Positions 45,085-56,583 of a stretch of 64,000 nt of DNA are shown here, piece by piece. The notes beneath the pieces were generated by a model. That model was not told the origin of the DNA and searched no databases. It worked only from the letters and a program-made list of their open reading frames with translations. How positions within the stretch are numbered: the first letter of the stretch is position 1; every line of letters begins with the position of its first letter. The position numbers and the translations under genes were made by a program. Source of the DNA: Leucocoprinus leucothites (Eukaryota; Basidiomycota; Agaricomycetes; Agaricales; Agaricaceae); assembly GCA_013368445.1 (NCBI GenBank), contig JAACJO010000005.1, positions 2,418,001 through 2,482,000 on the forward strand, read 5' to 3'.

Positions 45085-47758
45085 AGGAGTGGGAGGGAAA
45101 GAACATGGATAGGGTTGATTGGCTGCTCACATCCTTCCAACTCTATTCCGCAGCACCAGATAAGATCTCAGTGTCACGTGCTTGCTGCGCCTTCCCCTCT
45201 CCGTAGTCCCCTTCTCCATCACCCGTCCTGCGCACACCAACACCCGCCCCACGGCTCCAGAAATGTCCCCTATTCTCTCCTAATTCTCGAGTATGCACGT
45301 CCGTCGAATATCTTGCAAGGATTTGCGAGGACTTATTAGCGCACCGCCACCCGGGGACCTAAGTTCACGTGTCCGGACTCCGGACTCCGGAGATATCCCA
45401 AAGGCTATTCCTGGCACAGCAAACAACATCCATCCTCTTGAGAGGATTTGTCCAACTTACGACGCAGCCCTGCTCTTCGTCATCCTGACACCCACACAAT
45501 TATTCTCAACGTGCTAACACATGCTTGCTGTTCCCTATCCCGTTCGGGACGCTTTCGCACTCATCGGGAACATGCACCCCAACATTGATCGCCCCTCGCC
45601 ACCTTTAGTGCCTTCCAGCTCAGAACCACAAACCTTGCGATTCTAATCGGTATCAGTATCTGTCCTCTGCACATCATGAACTGCACCCTGTTATGTACCC
45701 TTATAGCCAAGCCCTCGAAAATTTCCTTTTGCAAGGCTCTCCGCAGTCCAATTAATTTATCTCCGGATCACCGTGACGGTTGCACATCTGATCATAGTCC
45801 AATCATAGCCCTGGTTTTAGAAATAAATCCATTTCGTCGGTTGATCAAAGCCCAAACACGCGTCTCTCTGCTGGCAGTGCGCAGTGACACTCTTTGAGTT
45901 AACGCTGAACAGCTGAACAGCCCATACACATGAGCAATCTCAGTCAACAAAGTACATGAATTTACGTCACTACTCGTTCGATACGCAGGCACCGACGTCG
46001 TGTCAAATGTTACAGCCACCGTCTGCCAGCCTCCAGGGTGCTGCTTTACCTACTTGGACGCACAATTGCTCAGTCCGTACACTACACCCTCCTTCCATTC
46101 TCCGCTCACAACCTCCATTCTCCTCAGTCCCCTAATGATACTCAGTAACTGCGGCGCTGCCGTTCCAGTCAGCCCCCGATCAGTATGCACCTTTTTTACT
46201 GCGTCGCCTGGACTAGGGGTATCTATTTTAGGGTTCGCTAGGCATCCTACAAGTGCGGGGTCCCTCAAAAGCATATATAACTATTGATATATTTCTTTTT
46301 TTGCCCAGTGTTTCGACATCATGATGATACATCAAACAGTTTTCACGATCTCGTCTACCCATTTTAACCAACACGCACATCTGCATGCCTCTAATTTGAC
46401 TCCGCGTACATGAACATCTAAATTAAATAAAGCCACGCGTGCCCGTTAATACCACACACGCACTATTACACTCTCCGCCGATTAACTATACTTCCTCCCC
46501 TCAACAGCAAAGTCCTACCCTTCCAGCGCAGCATTCCCAGCTTAACCAAACTCCTGCAGTAAGTTAATTAGCAATACGCGATAAACCCTATTGATATCCT
46601 GACTTAATGCACAAGCTCTCGGCCATGCTGGCGTTTGCGCAGTATCGAGGGCTCATGCGCTTATGCATCATCATGTCACAATGACGAATGACGAATGGGC
46701 AAACTCTAACCGGCGAACCCGACCAACCGGAATATACCACCATTCGAATCAATATGGCTTTCGCCGGCACATCGGAACTTCTCCCACTCGGATATCCTAT
46801 GCGTAAACCTGGCTAACAATTGCATCATGGCGCACACAAACCTTTACAATCGCACTACAGTAAACACCCATCCAACTCCGAAACCGACCGTGTCAACATT
46901 GAAAGCTCCAAAAAAAGCTATTCTCATCACACCCATTCACTTACCCACCGGATGGCGAGGGAAACGAACAAAAGAATGCACTCGTCACCCATCACCTCAA
47001 CTATCGGATCTCCCACTTTAGCGCCAAGAAACTCGTTAGGGACTGCGGAGAGATGATGTGCCACAGGGAAGCACGTCCGCTAAGCCTTTGTGGTCTACCA
47101 TAGTCACGGTGCGCATGACAGTTGAGGAGCAAAAGGGTTTCATTCTTGGTGCAGAAACTCAATCCACTGTCAGTGTTCACACTGACAAGAATTTACCAAT
47201 ATCTACTTCCCTCCTACCGTCGAATTTCGAGTTTCTATGTCGTATATTAATCGGACAGTTGAGTGAGAGGACTAAAGACACCGTGCTCCCCATAGGCAGA
47301 GTAACATTGAATTTCAAACGTGTCCATTGGTCCAGCAAAGCAGCTTCTCCGGCAGGAGGCTTTCAACTCAAACGCTCTAATTCGTACCACACGTCAAACC
47401 TAGTACTCTCTATGGACTTGGTATTGCGTCAATGGTCAGATTGACTTGCTGCGGACAAGCGCCTTACTGTCTCCCTGTCGATGTGAACGTCCGATGGTCT
47501 TCTCGGATGATTTGTTCAATGGTCTAGATTCTCCCGAGTCCCGAGAACAAATGCCTTCTGTTTCAGACCTGTTCCTGGATTCTGGGTAGAGAGTACCGAG
47601 TGTCTGGACTGCGTGGATAGGCAAGGTTGGATATTTTTCCGGAAGCAAAATGGAAGAACGGGGCTTGAAGTGGTACATTTCCTTTACTGAGACAAATCCC
47701 ATCCTGGAATCTTCAATCATTATCGTACGACCGCTATTCTGCTTACACTCTTTTACAT
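45085..47758. other. 2.7-kb gene-poor region
   Basis: Lies between the SMG6-like start and the GH31 stop, both minus strand. I found only short open frames with no homology on either strand. It contains the direct repeat at 45372-45391 and must include the SMG6-like promoter. An unannotated non-coding RNA or eroded mobile element cannot be excluded. Confidence 0.4.
45372..45391. repeat. TCCGGAC heptamer direct repeat
   Basis: TCCGGAC repeated twice plus TCCGGA. Each unit contains the palindrome TCCGGA with CCGG at its core. It sits about 290 bp upstream of the SMG6-like ATG, a position compatible with transcription-factor sites such as those of zinc-cluster proteins that read CGG/CCG. Confidence 0.65.
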
Positions 47759-50709
47759 TCACCCAAAAAATGCCTGATTCGCAATCCCAACGCTTCCACT
47801 AACAACCTCAACCGTCCCCTTCCCAACCCTAATCTTTCCGACAACCTCAGTTCCCTTCCCAGCCGGGACATCAACCTCAACACTCTCCTTCCCCGCAGCA
47901 TCAAACTCATACACCCGCACCTCCAAATTCTGCGTATAATCGTAATCTGGCTTACCCATCCCAGCAGGGCCTAAAAGCAATACACTCCCTTCACGAACCC
48001 AGATCGGAACTTCATTGATGGGGACATGTTCTTTGATCCAAACAGGACCTTGGACGACGCGGCTTGGGTTCCAGAAGTTGGTCCATCTTCCGGAGGGAAG
48101 GTAGTATTCGTGTTCTTCACCGAGAGGCACGAAGACCGGTGCAACGAGGAGAGAGGGGCCTGTTTTAGATGTTGAGCTCCGAAGTGGAGGTTTAGTAGTT
48201 GTTATAGACATACCGATCATATATTGTCGGTCAAGGTATTGAGCCGTGCGATCCCCTGGGAACTCAAGGAACATAGCACGTTGAATAGGGTGTCCCCTCA
48301 AATGCGCTTGGATGGACTGGGGGGTTGGTAGAGGAGTCAAAAGAAAATGTCCCCCATTGAGATCATAATACGCACGAGGTTGTAAATGTAAGGCATCAGA
48401 CGATGCTTTGCGTCCAGCCAAACAGACATATTCTTCGCAGCCTCCTCACCATAGTTCCAGGGCACGCGATAAGACGACGAGCCATGCAGGCGGGAGTGAG
48501 ACGAAAATATGCCGAATGCGACCCAGCGCTGGTATATTTCAGGAGGTGGGTGTCCCTGTGCCAATTCCTGTTAAGCACTTTGACCAGTGAAAGTAGGACC
48601 AGAGTCACAGACCTCAAATCCACCGATATCGTGGGAGGCATATCCGAAGCCAGAGGCAGTAAGAGACAATAGACCACGCATTGCTTCCGCCATTGCTTCC
48701 CAGGTCGACTCGCAGTCACCTCCCCAGTGGATAGGGAACCTAGGGACCATTCAAGGGTCAGGGCGTTTAGCATTTCACGTAGAACTCACCTTTGTCCACC
48801 AACCGTTGACGAACGTGCGAAAACGATAGCTTCTCCTTCTCCAAAGCGTTCACGAATAAGGTTGAACACGAGGTCATTGTAAATGACTGAATAGGTATTG
48901 TGAACCCTATATGGATCTGAGCCGTCGTGGAAAACGACATTCGTGTGGGGTATGCGCTCGGCAAAGTCGGTCTACAAGGCGTTTTTAATCAGTTAGTTAT
49001 TGCAGCCGACATTCTGGTTACTCACCTTGAAAGCATCGACACCGAGATCAAGAAGGGCAGACAGCTTAGAGGCATACCACTTCCTCGCTTCCGGATTTGT
49101 TATGTCGACAATAGCCAGTCCAGGTTGCCACAAATCCCATCTAACAAGGAGTTAACCGTCCAAATAACTCAGACCGTAGAGAAACACATACTGCCAAGGT
49201 GACCCATCCTTACGTTTAATCAGATAACCTCCCTTGACAGCCTCCTTGAATATGGGTGAGAGTTGCGAGATATACGGGTTGACTATCGCAATTTTAGAAT
49301 TAATTTGCATCACTTCTTCATTGGCACTCACTCCAAAGGCAGATTTTGACGTTATATTTTTGCTTGATTTCGGTGAGATATGATTTGGGATCCGGGAAAT
49401 TGTCGGGGTCAAATGTGAAAGAGGACCTAGAAACAATCAATGGTCACACCACACATCTTGAAGCGAATGGCTCACCATTCATATTGCTTCATCCAGAAAC
49501 AGTCAAGATGGAAGACACGAACGGGACATTCGCGCTGTTTCATGCCCTCCAAGAATCCAGACACGGTCTCTGACGAGTACGAGGTCAAGAAGGAGGTGGA
49601 AAGCCAAAGTCCGTAGGACCAGCTCGGGAGGATTCTATCCAGAGGGTCAGTCAAATTCAAAAGAGACAACTTCATCACGCACGCAGGTCGTCCAGTCATC
49701 CTCGTATACTTGTCAAGAATCTGATAACACGTCAAATAATGAAAATAGCTGAAAAACAAAGACAACCAACCTCCAAAGGTGTCTTTCCGTAGATGATGAA
49801 GTATTCTAGACTCTTGTCCGCGACAGATACACCAACACGGCTGACTTTCTCAGCACCGACCTCTACCTCAACTTCGCCGGGATGGTTGATGAATACACCG
49901 TAGTTCCTGTTAGTGATGTAGAACGGAACGCATTTGTACGCTTGTTCACTGGAAGTTCCTCCATCCTGGTTCCAAACCTTGACGGATTGACCTGAGGGGA
50001 CACAAAGTCAACAACGCAAGTATCGAACACTGATAGACCGCCATACCATTTTTTACGAATGCACCAAACTGCTCTCCCAAACCGTAGATAAGCTCCCCGG
50101 GTGAAGTATTCAGCTCAGAGTTGATGTATCGAACGGTCGTGGGCAAAGGTTCCGGTCGGGGTTAGACGAAGGATCATGAGCAAGGCAGGAGCTATTGGAG
50201 GCACTGAGGTTCGTCCAATGTGAAGGGACATCGAAGACAGCTTGATGTTTGGGTCCAGCGAATGTGAGAATGCGTTCAGGTGATTTGAACGTGATTGAAT
50301 AAGGATTTTCGGTAATTTCAGCCTTGAGGTCACCACTGGAAATGACATAGTCGGAGCCCTCTTTGGAGAGATGGACATCAGGAATGGGTGGGTCATCGGG
50401 GAAGAGTTTGATGTTGGGATGAGGGTCCAGAGAAGCAAAATGTTCAATCTTGACACCAATGACGTCTTTAGTCGGAGAATGAACTCGGACACTCAGAACA
50501 GGACCTATACAATAATGAATGTCTGTAAATGGTAGAAGCCGATCTTGAGTGCGCTACACACCTCCGAGAGTATCGCCACGATGCCTAATTGGCCTCGTCG
50601 AGACCTGAAGGTCGTATCCGGCATCGTCCTGTGTAACTTGAACAGCCTGAAGGCCATAAAAAGGTTTGACGCCATTTTTCAGTAGCCAGAATCCATCGTT
50701 GAACCTCAT
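47759..50709 (-). pseudogene. GH31 alpha-xylosidase-like gene with 1-nt frame break
   Basis: Thirteen exons: 50709-50562, 50504-50047, 49991-49771, 49720-49683, 49634-49476, 49426-49332, 49282-49192, 49140-49026, 48971-48790, 48739-48613, 48555-48376, 48316-48214 and 48159-47759. The protein is a family 31 glycoside hydrolase of the YicI/alpha-xylosidase type: IYGLGEQFGAFVKNG, LDCFWMKQYEW, the nucleophile Asp in FKTDFAERIP and the acid/base Asp in SHDIGGFEGHPPPEIYQRW. Length would be about 772 aa. Exon 2 is one nucleotide short of the needed phase. The frame changes near a run of four C (minus strand) at about 50150, where five would be expected. This is either a real inactivating deletion or a homopolymer error; all other exons look functional. 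No signal peptide, so probably intracellular. Confidence 0.8.
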
Positions 50710-51542
50710 TTTGGTGGATGACAACAAGAAGGGAGGACTAACCCACAAAAACAAAGATATCTCTGCATTTATGCATACGCAGAGGCCGTCAGAGGCCCGA
50801 GGGTCATTTGGTCAACCGAGACGGACCGCCAGCGACCGAGGATTCTCCGTGTCTGGTGCAGTGTCAAGTCTGTGTGGAAGTACAAAGATAGCGGGAATTT
50901 GGGTTCGGTGCTGATAGCATGGAAGCGGCACAGAGATGATTGCGCGGGGGTTCAGCGACACTATATCTCAATCACATCTTGCATTGCAATGTCCAGGACA
51001 CCCAGCGAGAAATACTGAATTCTCAGCACCATTGTTAGGCGGTGTTAGCGCAGTGTAAATGTGTATTTATCATCTGGCGAGCTTCCAAGACGTGCCATGT
51101 GAACTGGTCCCTACGAAGTTGAAGAAATCCTTCTCTTGTTCTAAATCGAAATATCCGTTTCCACGTCGTACAAGCACAGTAGAGTCGAACATCGGACAAC
51201 ACGAAGTGACAGTGAGTTGAATTCGTGCATTTGGGCAGACACTGACTCAGATGATTGATGAAAGTTTGAAAGCTGGTAAAAGGTCAAGCTCAAGTCTGGT
51301 GCACGGGGTCCCTCCGAATCTGTCCTTGGGGAGCTCTCGAAAGTCGAGAGGCTTTCGAACCGGGGGCGCCGTACTTAAGCGAGTGTGGTCGCTTATTAAA
51401 ACTTGAGCAAATGGGATTACTCTAGATAGTATTCAGGCGTGCGCGTGAGGACGTGAGTCATCCCGTTGATGGAATTTACAGTCCATCCCAGGAGTAACCC
51501 ATCCTCTCGCTATTATCAGGCTTCGATTAAGAAGAGTTTGGG
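50710..51542. promoter_or_regulatory. Divergent region GH31/dehydratase with inverted repeats
   Basis: 833 bp between the two start codons. It contains two overlapping inverted repeats: CTCTCGA-AAG-TCGAGAG at 51334-51350, and TCGAAAG (51337-51343) pairing with CTTTCGA (51352-51358). They lie about 190 bp before the dehydratase ATG. No gene seen. Confidence 0.5.
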
Positions 51543-52867
51543 ATGTCAGGAGCACTCTGGCGAGAAACACCCCTCATCCGTTCGACCACACTCTCCAACA
51601 ACATCAACGCGTCGGTCTATCTAAAACTAGAGGTGGGAGTTGAATCTAAGCAGAGCAGAACTTCACTAAATCTCTTTTGGCAGAATCTCCAACCATCATA
51701 TTCATTCAAGTATCGAGGGATTTCACATTTCATCCAAAAAGCAAAACAGGCTCATGGCAAAGATTTACACTGTGTAATTGCATCAGGCGGTAACGCAGGG
51801 CTTGCCGCTGCATGTGCAGCACATATTTTACAAGTGAGATGTACAGTTTACATCCCTGAAGGGGTAACAGAAAGTACATTGGCCCTCCTGAAACAAGAAA
51901 ATGCTGAGGTCGCCATTGTTGGTCGGTTCTACGCCGAGGCGCTAGAGGCAGCGAAACAAGTTGTAGCAACAGACGCAAATGCGTAGGTACCTGCTTGTTG
52001 TATTTGACGGAAAAAAATGATGAAGCCGCTTCAGTGTTATGGTGCCTGCATATGATAATCAGTTAATTTGGGAGGGCCACAGCTCGATGGTGGTCGAGAT
52101 TAGAGATCAGCTGCAAAAGAAGCCTGACGCTATTTTCTGTAGTGTGGGCGGCGGAGGTCTCTTGGGCGGGATTATTGTGGGGTGTAAGGAGGTTGGTTGG
52201 GACAATGGTAAGTAAGATCATCATATGGTACTTTGGAATTAGCTGACGTTCTCGAGTCCCAATTGTGACGCTGGAGACGATCGGGTCCGACTGTTTTTAC
52301 CGATCCATCACGATGAATGGAGATGGATTTAACAAGGAAACAAAAGTTCTTCCTCCCGGAGTTGAGCTTGTCCATGATCCTGAACATAAGGTAGACATGG
52401 CACATTTCAACGGTTTTTCGTCAAGGGCGTCAGGATCGTTGGGTGCATCCCAACCTTCTGCAGCCGTCCTGAAAATGGCCCTAGAACGACCCGGAGGTGT
52501 TCACTCCTATAGTGTTCCCGATGAGCTAAGCATGGAAAGTTTGGTCAAATTTGCGAGTAAGTGTTGATCGAAGAAGAGAGGGCCATTGGGGATAACGTGA
52601 CCGTCTTTAGACGACCACAAAATGCTCGTCGAGCTCGCCTGCTCGACCACCCTAGTTCCAGCGTATTACCCGACACTTTTCGACAGAATGGTACTACCCC
52701 GTGCGGAAGACACGCGTTGTGTGGTATTCATAGTTTGTGGGGGTTTCAAGGTCTCGATTTCAAATGCCGTAGAGTTCCAGAGAATTGTTTATAACGCCCA
52801 GCGTGAGCCAGGAAGTGGCTGGGAAGTCATATGCGACGATGGAGAGATATTCCGTGTACCGAAGTAA
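51543..52867 (+). CDS. Serine/threonine dehydratase (PLP, fold type II)
   Basis: Five exons: 51543-51632, 51684-51982, 52035-52207, 52257-52556 and 52611-52867, giving 372 aa. Motifs are ETPLIRSTTLS, the PLP-lysine motif SYSFKYRGI, SGGNAGLAAACAA in the substrate loop, and the phosphate-binding GGGGLLGGI. The closest functional type is catabolic L-serine/L-threonine ammonia-lyase (yeast Cha1-like), which makes pyruvate or 2-oxobutyrate and ammonia. In yeast this enzyme is induced by its substrates. Exact substrate preference cannot be read here. Confidence 0.9.
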
Positions 52868-53012
52868 GACGTAGATAGCAAGTAAAGCAGGCAGGAGAAG
52901 CATAGTAGTACAATGGATAAATCGGATGCACGGGGGCCTAAAGTTCACGGTCACAGTTAATTTGAGAGGAATCCTCAAACCTGATGGCACACACCTTCAA
53001 GACCACCCCAAA

Positions 53013-53382
53013 CTAGGACTTGTTTTGTGATTGGTTCTCCGGCTCCTGAGCTACTCTCCGTGCTAGCCTCTCTGCCTTGATTCTCGCCAACTCCTCCCGA
53101 ATAGCAGCAGTCTCTTTGGGGATATTCTAAGGTGCGCAGATGAATTTGGATAAATAGACTTTGAGAAATAACTTACCTGGGATGTGCGCTCTGGGCCAGG
53201 GAACAGCCTATCCCTGTACTTCAAGTCGTGGTCAGCTTCAACCTCTGTTGGTACCAAATTGAAAGTCATACTGGCACAACATGTTTCCTATACCATTCTG
53301 GATCTCCGAAATGAACGAGGGCGGCAATTGGCACGAAAAGGTAGAGAGAGAATTTGAATACTTCAAGGTTGGGTCCACCCAT
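53013..53382 (-). CDS. PET100: PET100 cytochrome c oxidase assembly factor
   Basis: Three exons: 53382-53272, 53218-53177 and 53126-53013, giving 88 aa. It begins MGGPNLEVFKFSLYLFVPIA and continues VHFGDPEWYRKHVVPYRDRL, the hallmark of Pet100. One membrane helix is followed by a basic helical tail (REELARIKAERLARRVA). Pet100 is an inner mitochondrial membrane chaperone for cytochrome c oxidase assembly. Its start faces the glutamate decarboxylase gene. The gene is small and split and would be easy to miss by ORF calling. Confidence 0.92.
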
Positions 53383-53916
53383 GACGCAGTGTGGAAAGGA
53401 GCACTGTGCACGCAGAAACGGAGAAGTCCAGGAACAGATATATTTGGTTGTGGCTTCCGATGTCAACACTAATAAGTCGCGTCATTGCCACGGTCATGGA
53501 GCACGCAACAAGGGAATCAGCGGTTTAATCCGTTCCTCCAGCACTCCAATGATGATGATGACATTTCCATTGGCTGGAGACAGTGCTGGTGAACCTTGAA
53601 ATTGATTCATCCCTCGGTCATGCCAGTCTGTTTCTAGTACTCGGGTTGTCGAATTTCTGGTGCAGTGTGCTTTGTGTGTCTAGAACGCGACCAAGATGGA
53701 CTCCGTTATCTGAAGTGGAAACCGTCCACTTACAAACATCAGTTGCCGGTAGATTTTTGGACAGGAGTATGCCACGACGTTCATCATGACATCAGAGCTC
53801 GCTCAATTGTGTCAGACATTGGAAATAGGGAGGCACCTATATGAATGGTCTGGTACTTTTACTCCCAGACAACTTTTGCTCTCTCTGTCTCTCTGTCTCT
53901 GTCTTTCTCCAGAATA
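53383..53916. promoter_or_regulatory. Divergent region PET100/glutamate decarboxylase
   Basis: 534 bp between start codons. A CTCTCTGTCTCTCTGTCTC tract at about 53878-53900 lies immediately before the decarboxylase ATG. No gene seen. Confidence 0.5.
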
Positions 53917-56384
53917 ATGTCTCTTTCAAAGGTAAGGAACACCTTTCCCCGCCGCTCTCATTGACCTTTGCAACTTACGCGCACTCTCGCGTATTGAATA
54001 GCACATCAATACCGAGTCACTCGTCGAGCAGTCATTTGTAAGTACCTCTTTTCTCCCCCAATTACCGGAGTTCATCACGACCTCGTATGCGCAGGACAAA
54101 TCTACCTTGTTACAGGAGTCGGCAGCAAGCGACTCGGGCAAGGATATCTCGTATGGAGAACGTTATAGTACGGGGCCAATTCCTCGCTTCCACATTCCAC
54201 CTACTGTATGTGCATCAATGCTCTTTGATAAAAGCGTTGTATGCTCAGACGCCTGTGCGACAGGGTGTTGACGCGGATACTGCGCATAGACTCATCCAAG
54301 ATGAACTCAGTCTCGGTATGTACCCAAACGCAGTCAATCACATCTCCAATAGTGACTAGTATTAGATGGATCTCCTGTCTTGAACCTCGCCTCCTTTGTC
54401 CAGACATATATGCCTCCCCAGGCAGATAAGTTAATTAAGGAGAATATTTCAAAGAATCTGATTGGTATGTGGAATTTTTCTACATCATGCTTTGCATCTT
54501 TACACCTTACTTTGTTCAGACGCCGACGAATATCCTGCCACTCGTAAGCTTGACTATGATGCTCAGTTGTTGCTCACTGACCGACAATTTGTTAGAAATG
54601 CTGCATACACGCTGTAAGACTGAATTGGGTGACAATTATGCAGTCTAATATTGAGAATTGCTCAGGTGTCTCTATGCTTGCGGATCTATGGCATGCTCCC
54701 TCAGCCAAGCAAGCGGTCGGGACCGCTACAACCGGATCCTCTGAGGCTGTTCAGCTCGGCGGCCTAGCCATGAAGAAAATGTGGCAAGAAAAGCGCAAGG
54801 CAGCGGGGAAGAGCCTGTATGAGCCTGGGTAAGACTTCGTTCACTATGCCGACCTAATCTGATTACTTTCAGCCCCAATATCATAATGAGTGCCAACGCT
54901 CAGGTTGCTTTAGAAAAATTCGCGCGTTACTTTGACGTTGAGTGCCGTCTCGTTCCCGTCTCCCAAGAGAGCCGATATCATCTCGACATCAATAAGGCAA
55001 TGGAGTATGTTGACGAAAACACCATTGGCATCTACGTTATCCTCGGGAGTGTGTTTTCGCCGATTTATCATCATTGACGCATTCTAATTGATTTGTAATT
55101 CGCAGGCACTTATACCGGCCACTACGAGAACGTCAAGGGCATGGCCGATCTGCTCGACGAATATGAAAAACGCACAGGCCACTCTGTCCCCATCCACGGT
55201 AAGTAGGAGGTCCTAAAGGCTCTTGTACTCTGGTTTAATGACGTTATATAAAGTTGATGCTGCCTCTGGTGGTTTCGTTGCACCGTTTGCTCACGTTTGT
55301 TTCTGCCTAAATTGTTACATAGACCCTTGGACCTGACCTGTTTTCTCACAGCCGGACCTCGTTTGGGACTTCAAGATTCCTCGAGTTGTTTCAATTAATG
55401 CATCGTACGCTCCTAACCAAGTTTCTGAGTCATTTGTTCCTGATTATATCGCAGGGGGCACAAGTTCGGTCTGAGTTACGTTGGAGTTGGATGGATTATT
55501 TGGCGTGACAAGGCTCACTTGCCCAGGGACCTTATTTTTGAACTTCATTACCTCGGCTCTGTCGAGTTTTCATTCTCTTTGACCTTTTCTCGTCCCGCAG
55601 CCCCGATCATAGCCCAGTACTTCAATCTTCTGCACCTTGGATATCGGGGCTATCGACACCTTGCGCTCGACGATCTGAAGAATGCTCGACTTTTAAGTCG
55701 AGCTTTGGAGAGGAGCGATTACTTCGAGGTTTTGAGCGATATCCATCGGCCCAAGGGTTTGCACAGCGAGAAAATAATTGAATCCTCGAACGTTGAGGTA
55801 CTTATTTTGTGACGGACATTTTGGGCAAACGGTAACTCTTTGCAGGACTACGAACCTGGCTTGCCGGTTGTCGCATTCAAGTTTTCAGACAGCTTTAAGA
55901 AACAATATCCTCGCTTTCAACAAGGTTGGATTCAAACACTTTTGAGGACTCGGGGGTGGTATGTGATTGTTTGTATCCTATGCATCATGAAGTAACACTA
56001 GTGAGCCAGGTTAATGCCGAACTATAACTTACCGCCGAACTGTGAGGATATTGAAATTTTGAGAGTCGTGGTCAAGGAGAATATGCCCGAGATGGTGAGC
56101 AGGCATAATTCTGTTAGCTGTTGAGCGATCTCAAAACTTTGAATACGCAGCTTGTACAGCGATTTATTGACAATCTTGTGAGTATCAATCTAACCCTCGC
56201 CTTTCAAGTTCTAAAACATGACTGGCAGTTCGATGTTATTGACCTGCTTACCCGCGATGATCAACCCATCCATCAATTCCTCACAGCAGGTAACACTAGT
56301 TGGGATCACGAGAAGGCGAAACACAGCATTCGCATCAAGCCAGAGGAAAGTAACCACTCTGGAACATATGCACGCCCGTGCTAA
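53917..56384 (+). CDS. GAD1: Glutamate decarboxylase
   Basis: Seventeen exons: 53917-53931, 54002-54037, 54095-54205, 54264-54315, 54366-54464, 54520-54543, 54596-54613, 54666-54828, 54873-55048, 55106-55198, 55254-55294, 55352-55404, 55455-55797, 55846-55958, 56010-56094, 56151-56177 and 56229-56384, giving 534 aa. It is a PLP-dependent decarboxylase: [39 protein letters not shown] and the cofactor lysine in INASGHKFG. It converts glutamate to GABA. Near the cofactor site the usual Tyr-Pro-Gly reads Tyr-Val-Gly. Exons as short as 15, 18, 24 and 27 nt occur, and all keep frame. Confidence 0.92.
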
Positions 56385-56583
56385 ATGCTCACATCCAACC
56401 TCGAAAACAACCCTGCACTGCGATGTACAATTATTATCAGTGTACAATAGTCATCATTTTGTATTTTGGGTAGAACGCGTCAATAAAGCCAAACTACGCG
56501 TGAGCGCGTCATTTGTGATTTTGCCTCATTCAAGCGCCTATGGCATCAAACCCTTGAGAGTTGCTCCAGCACAGTATCTCCCA

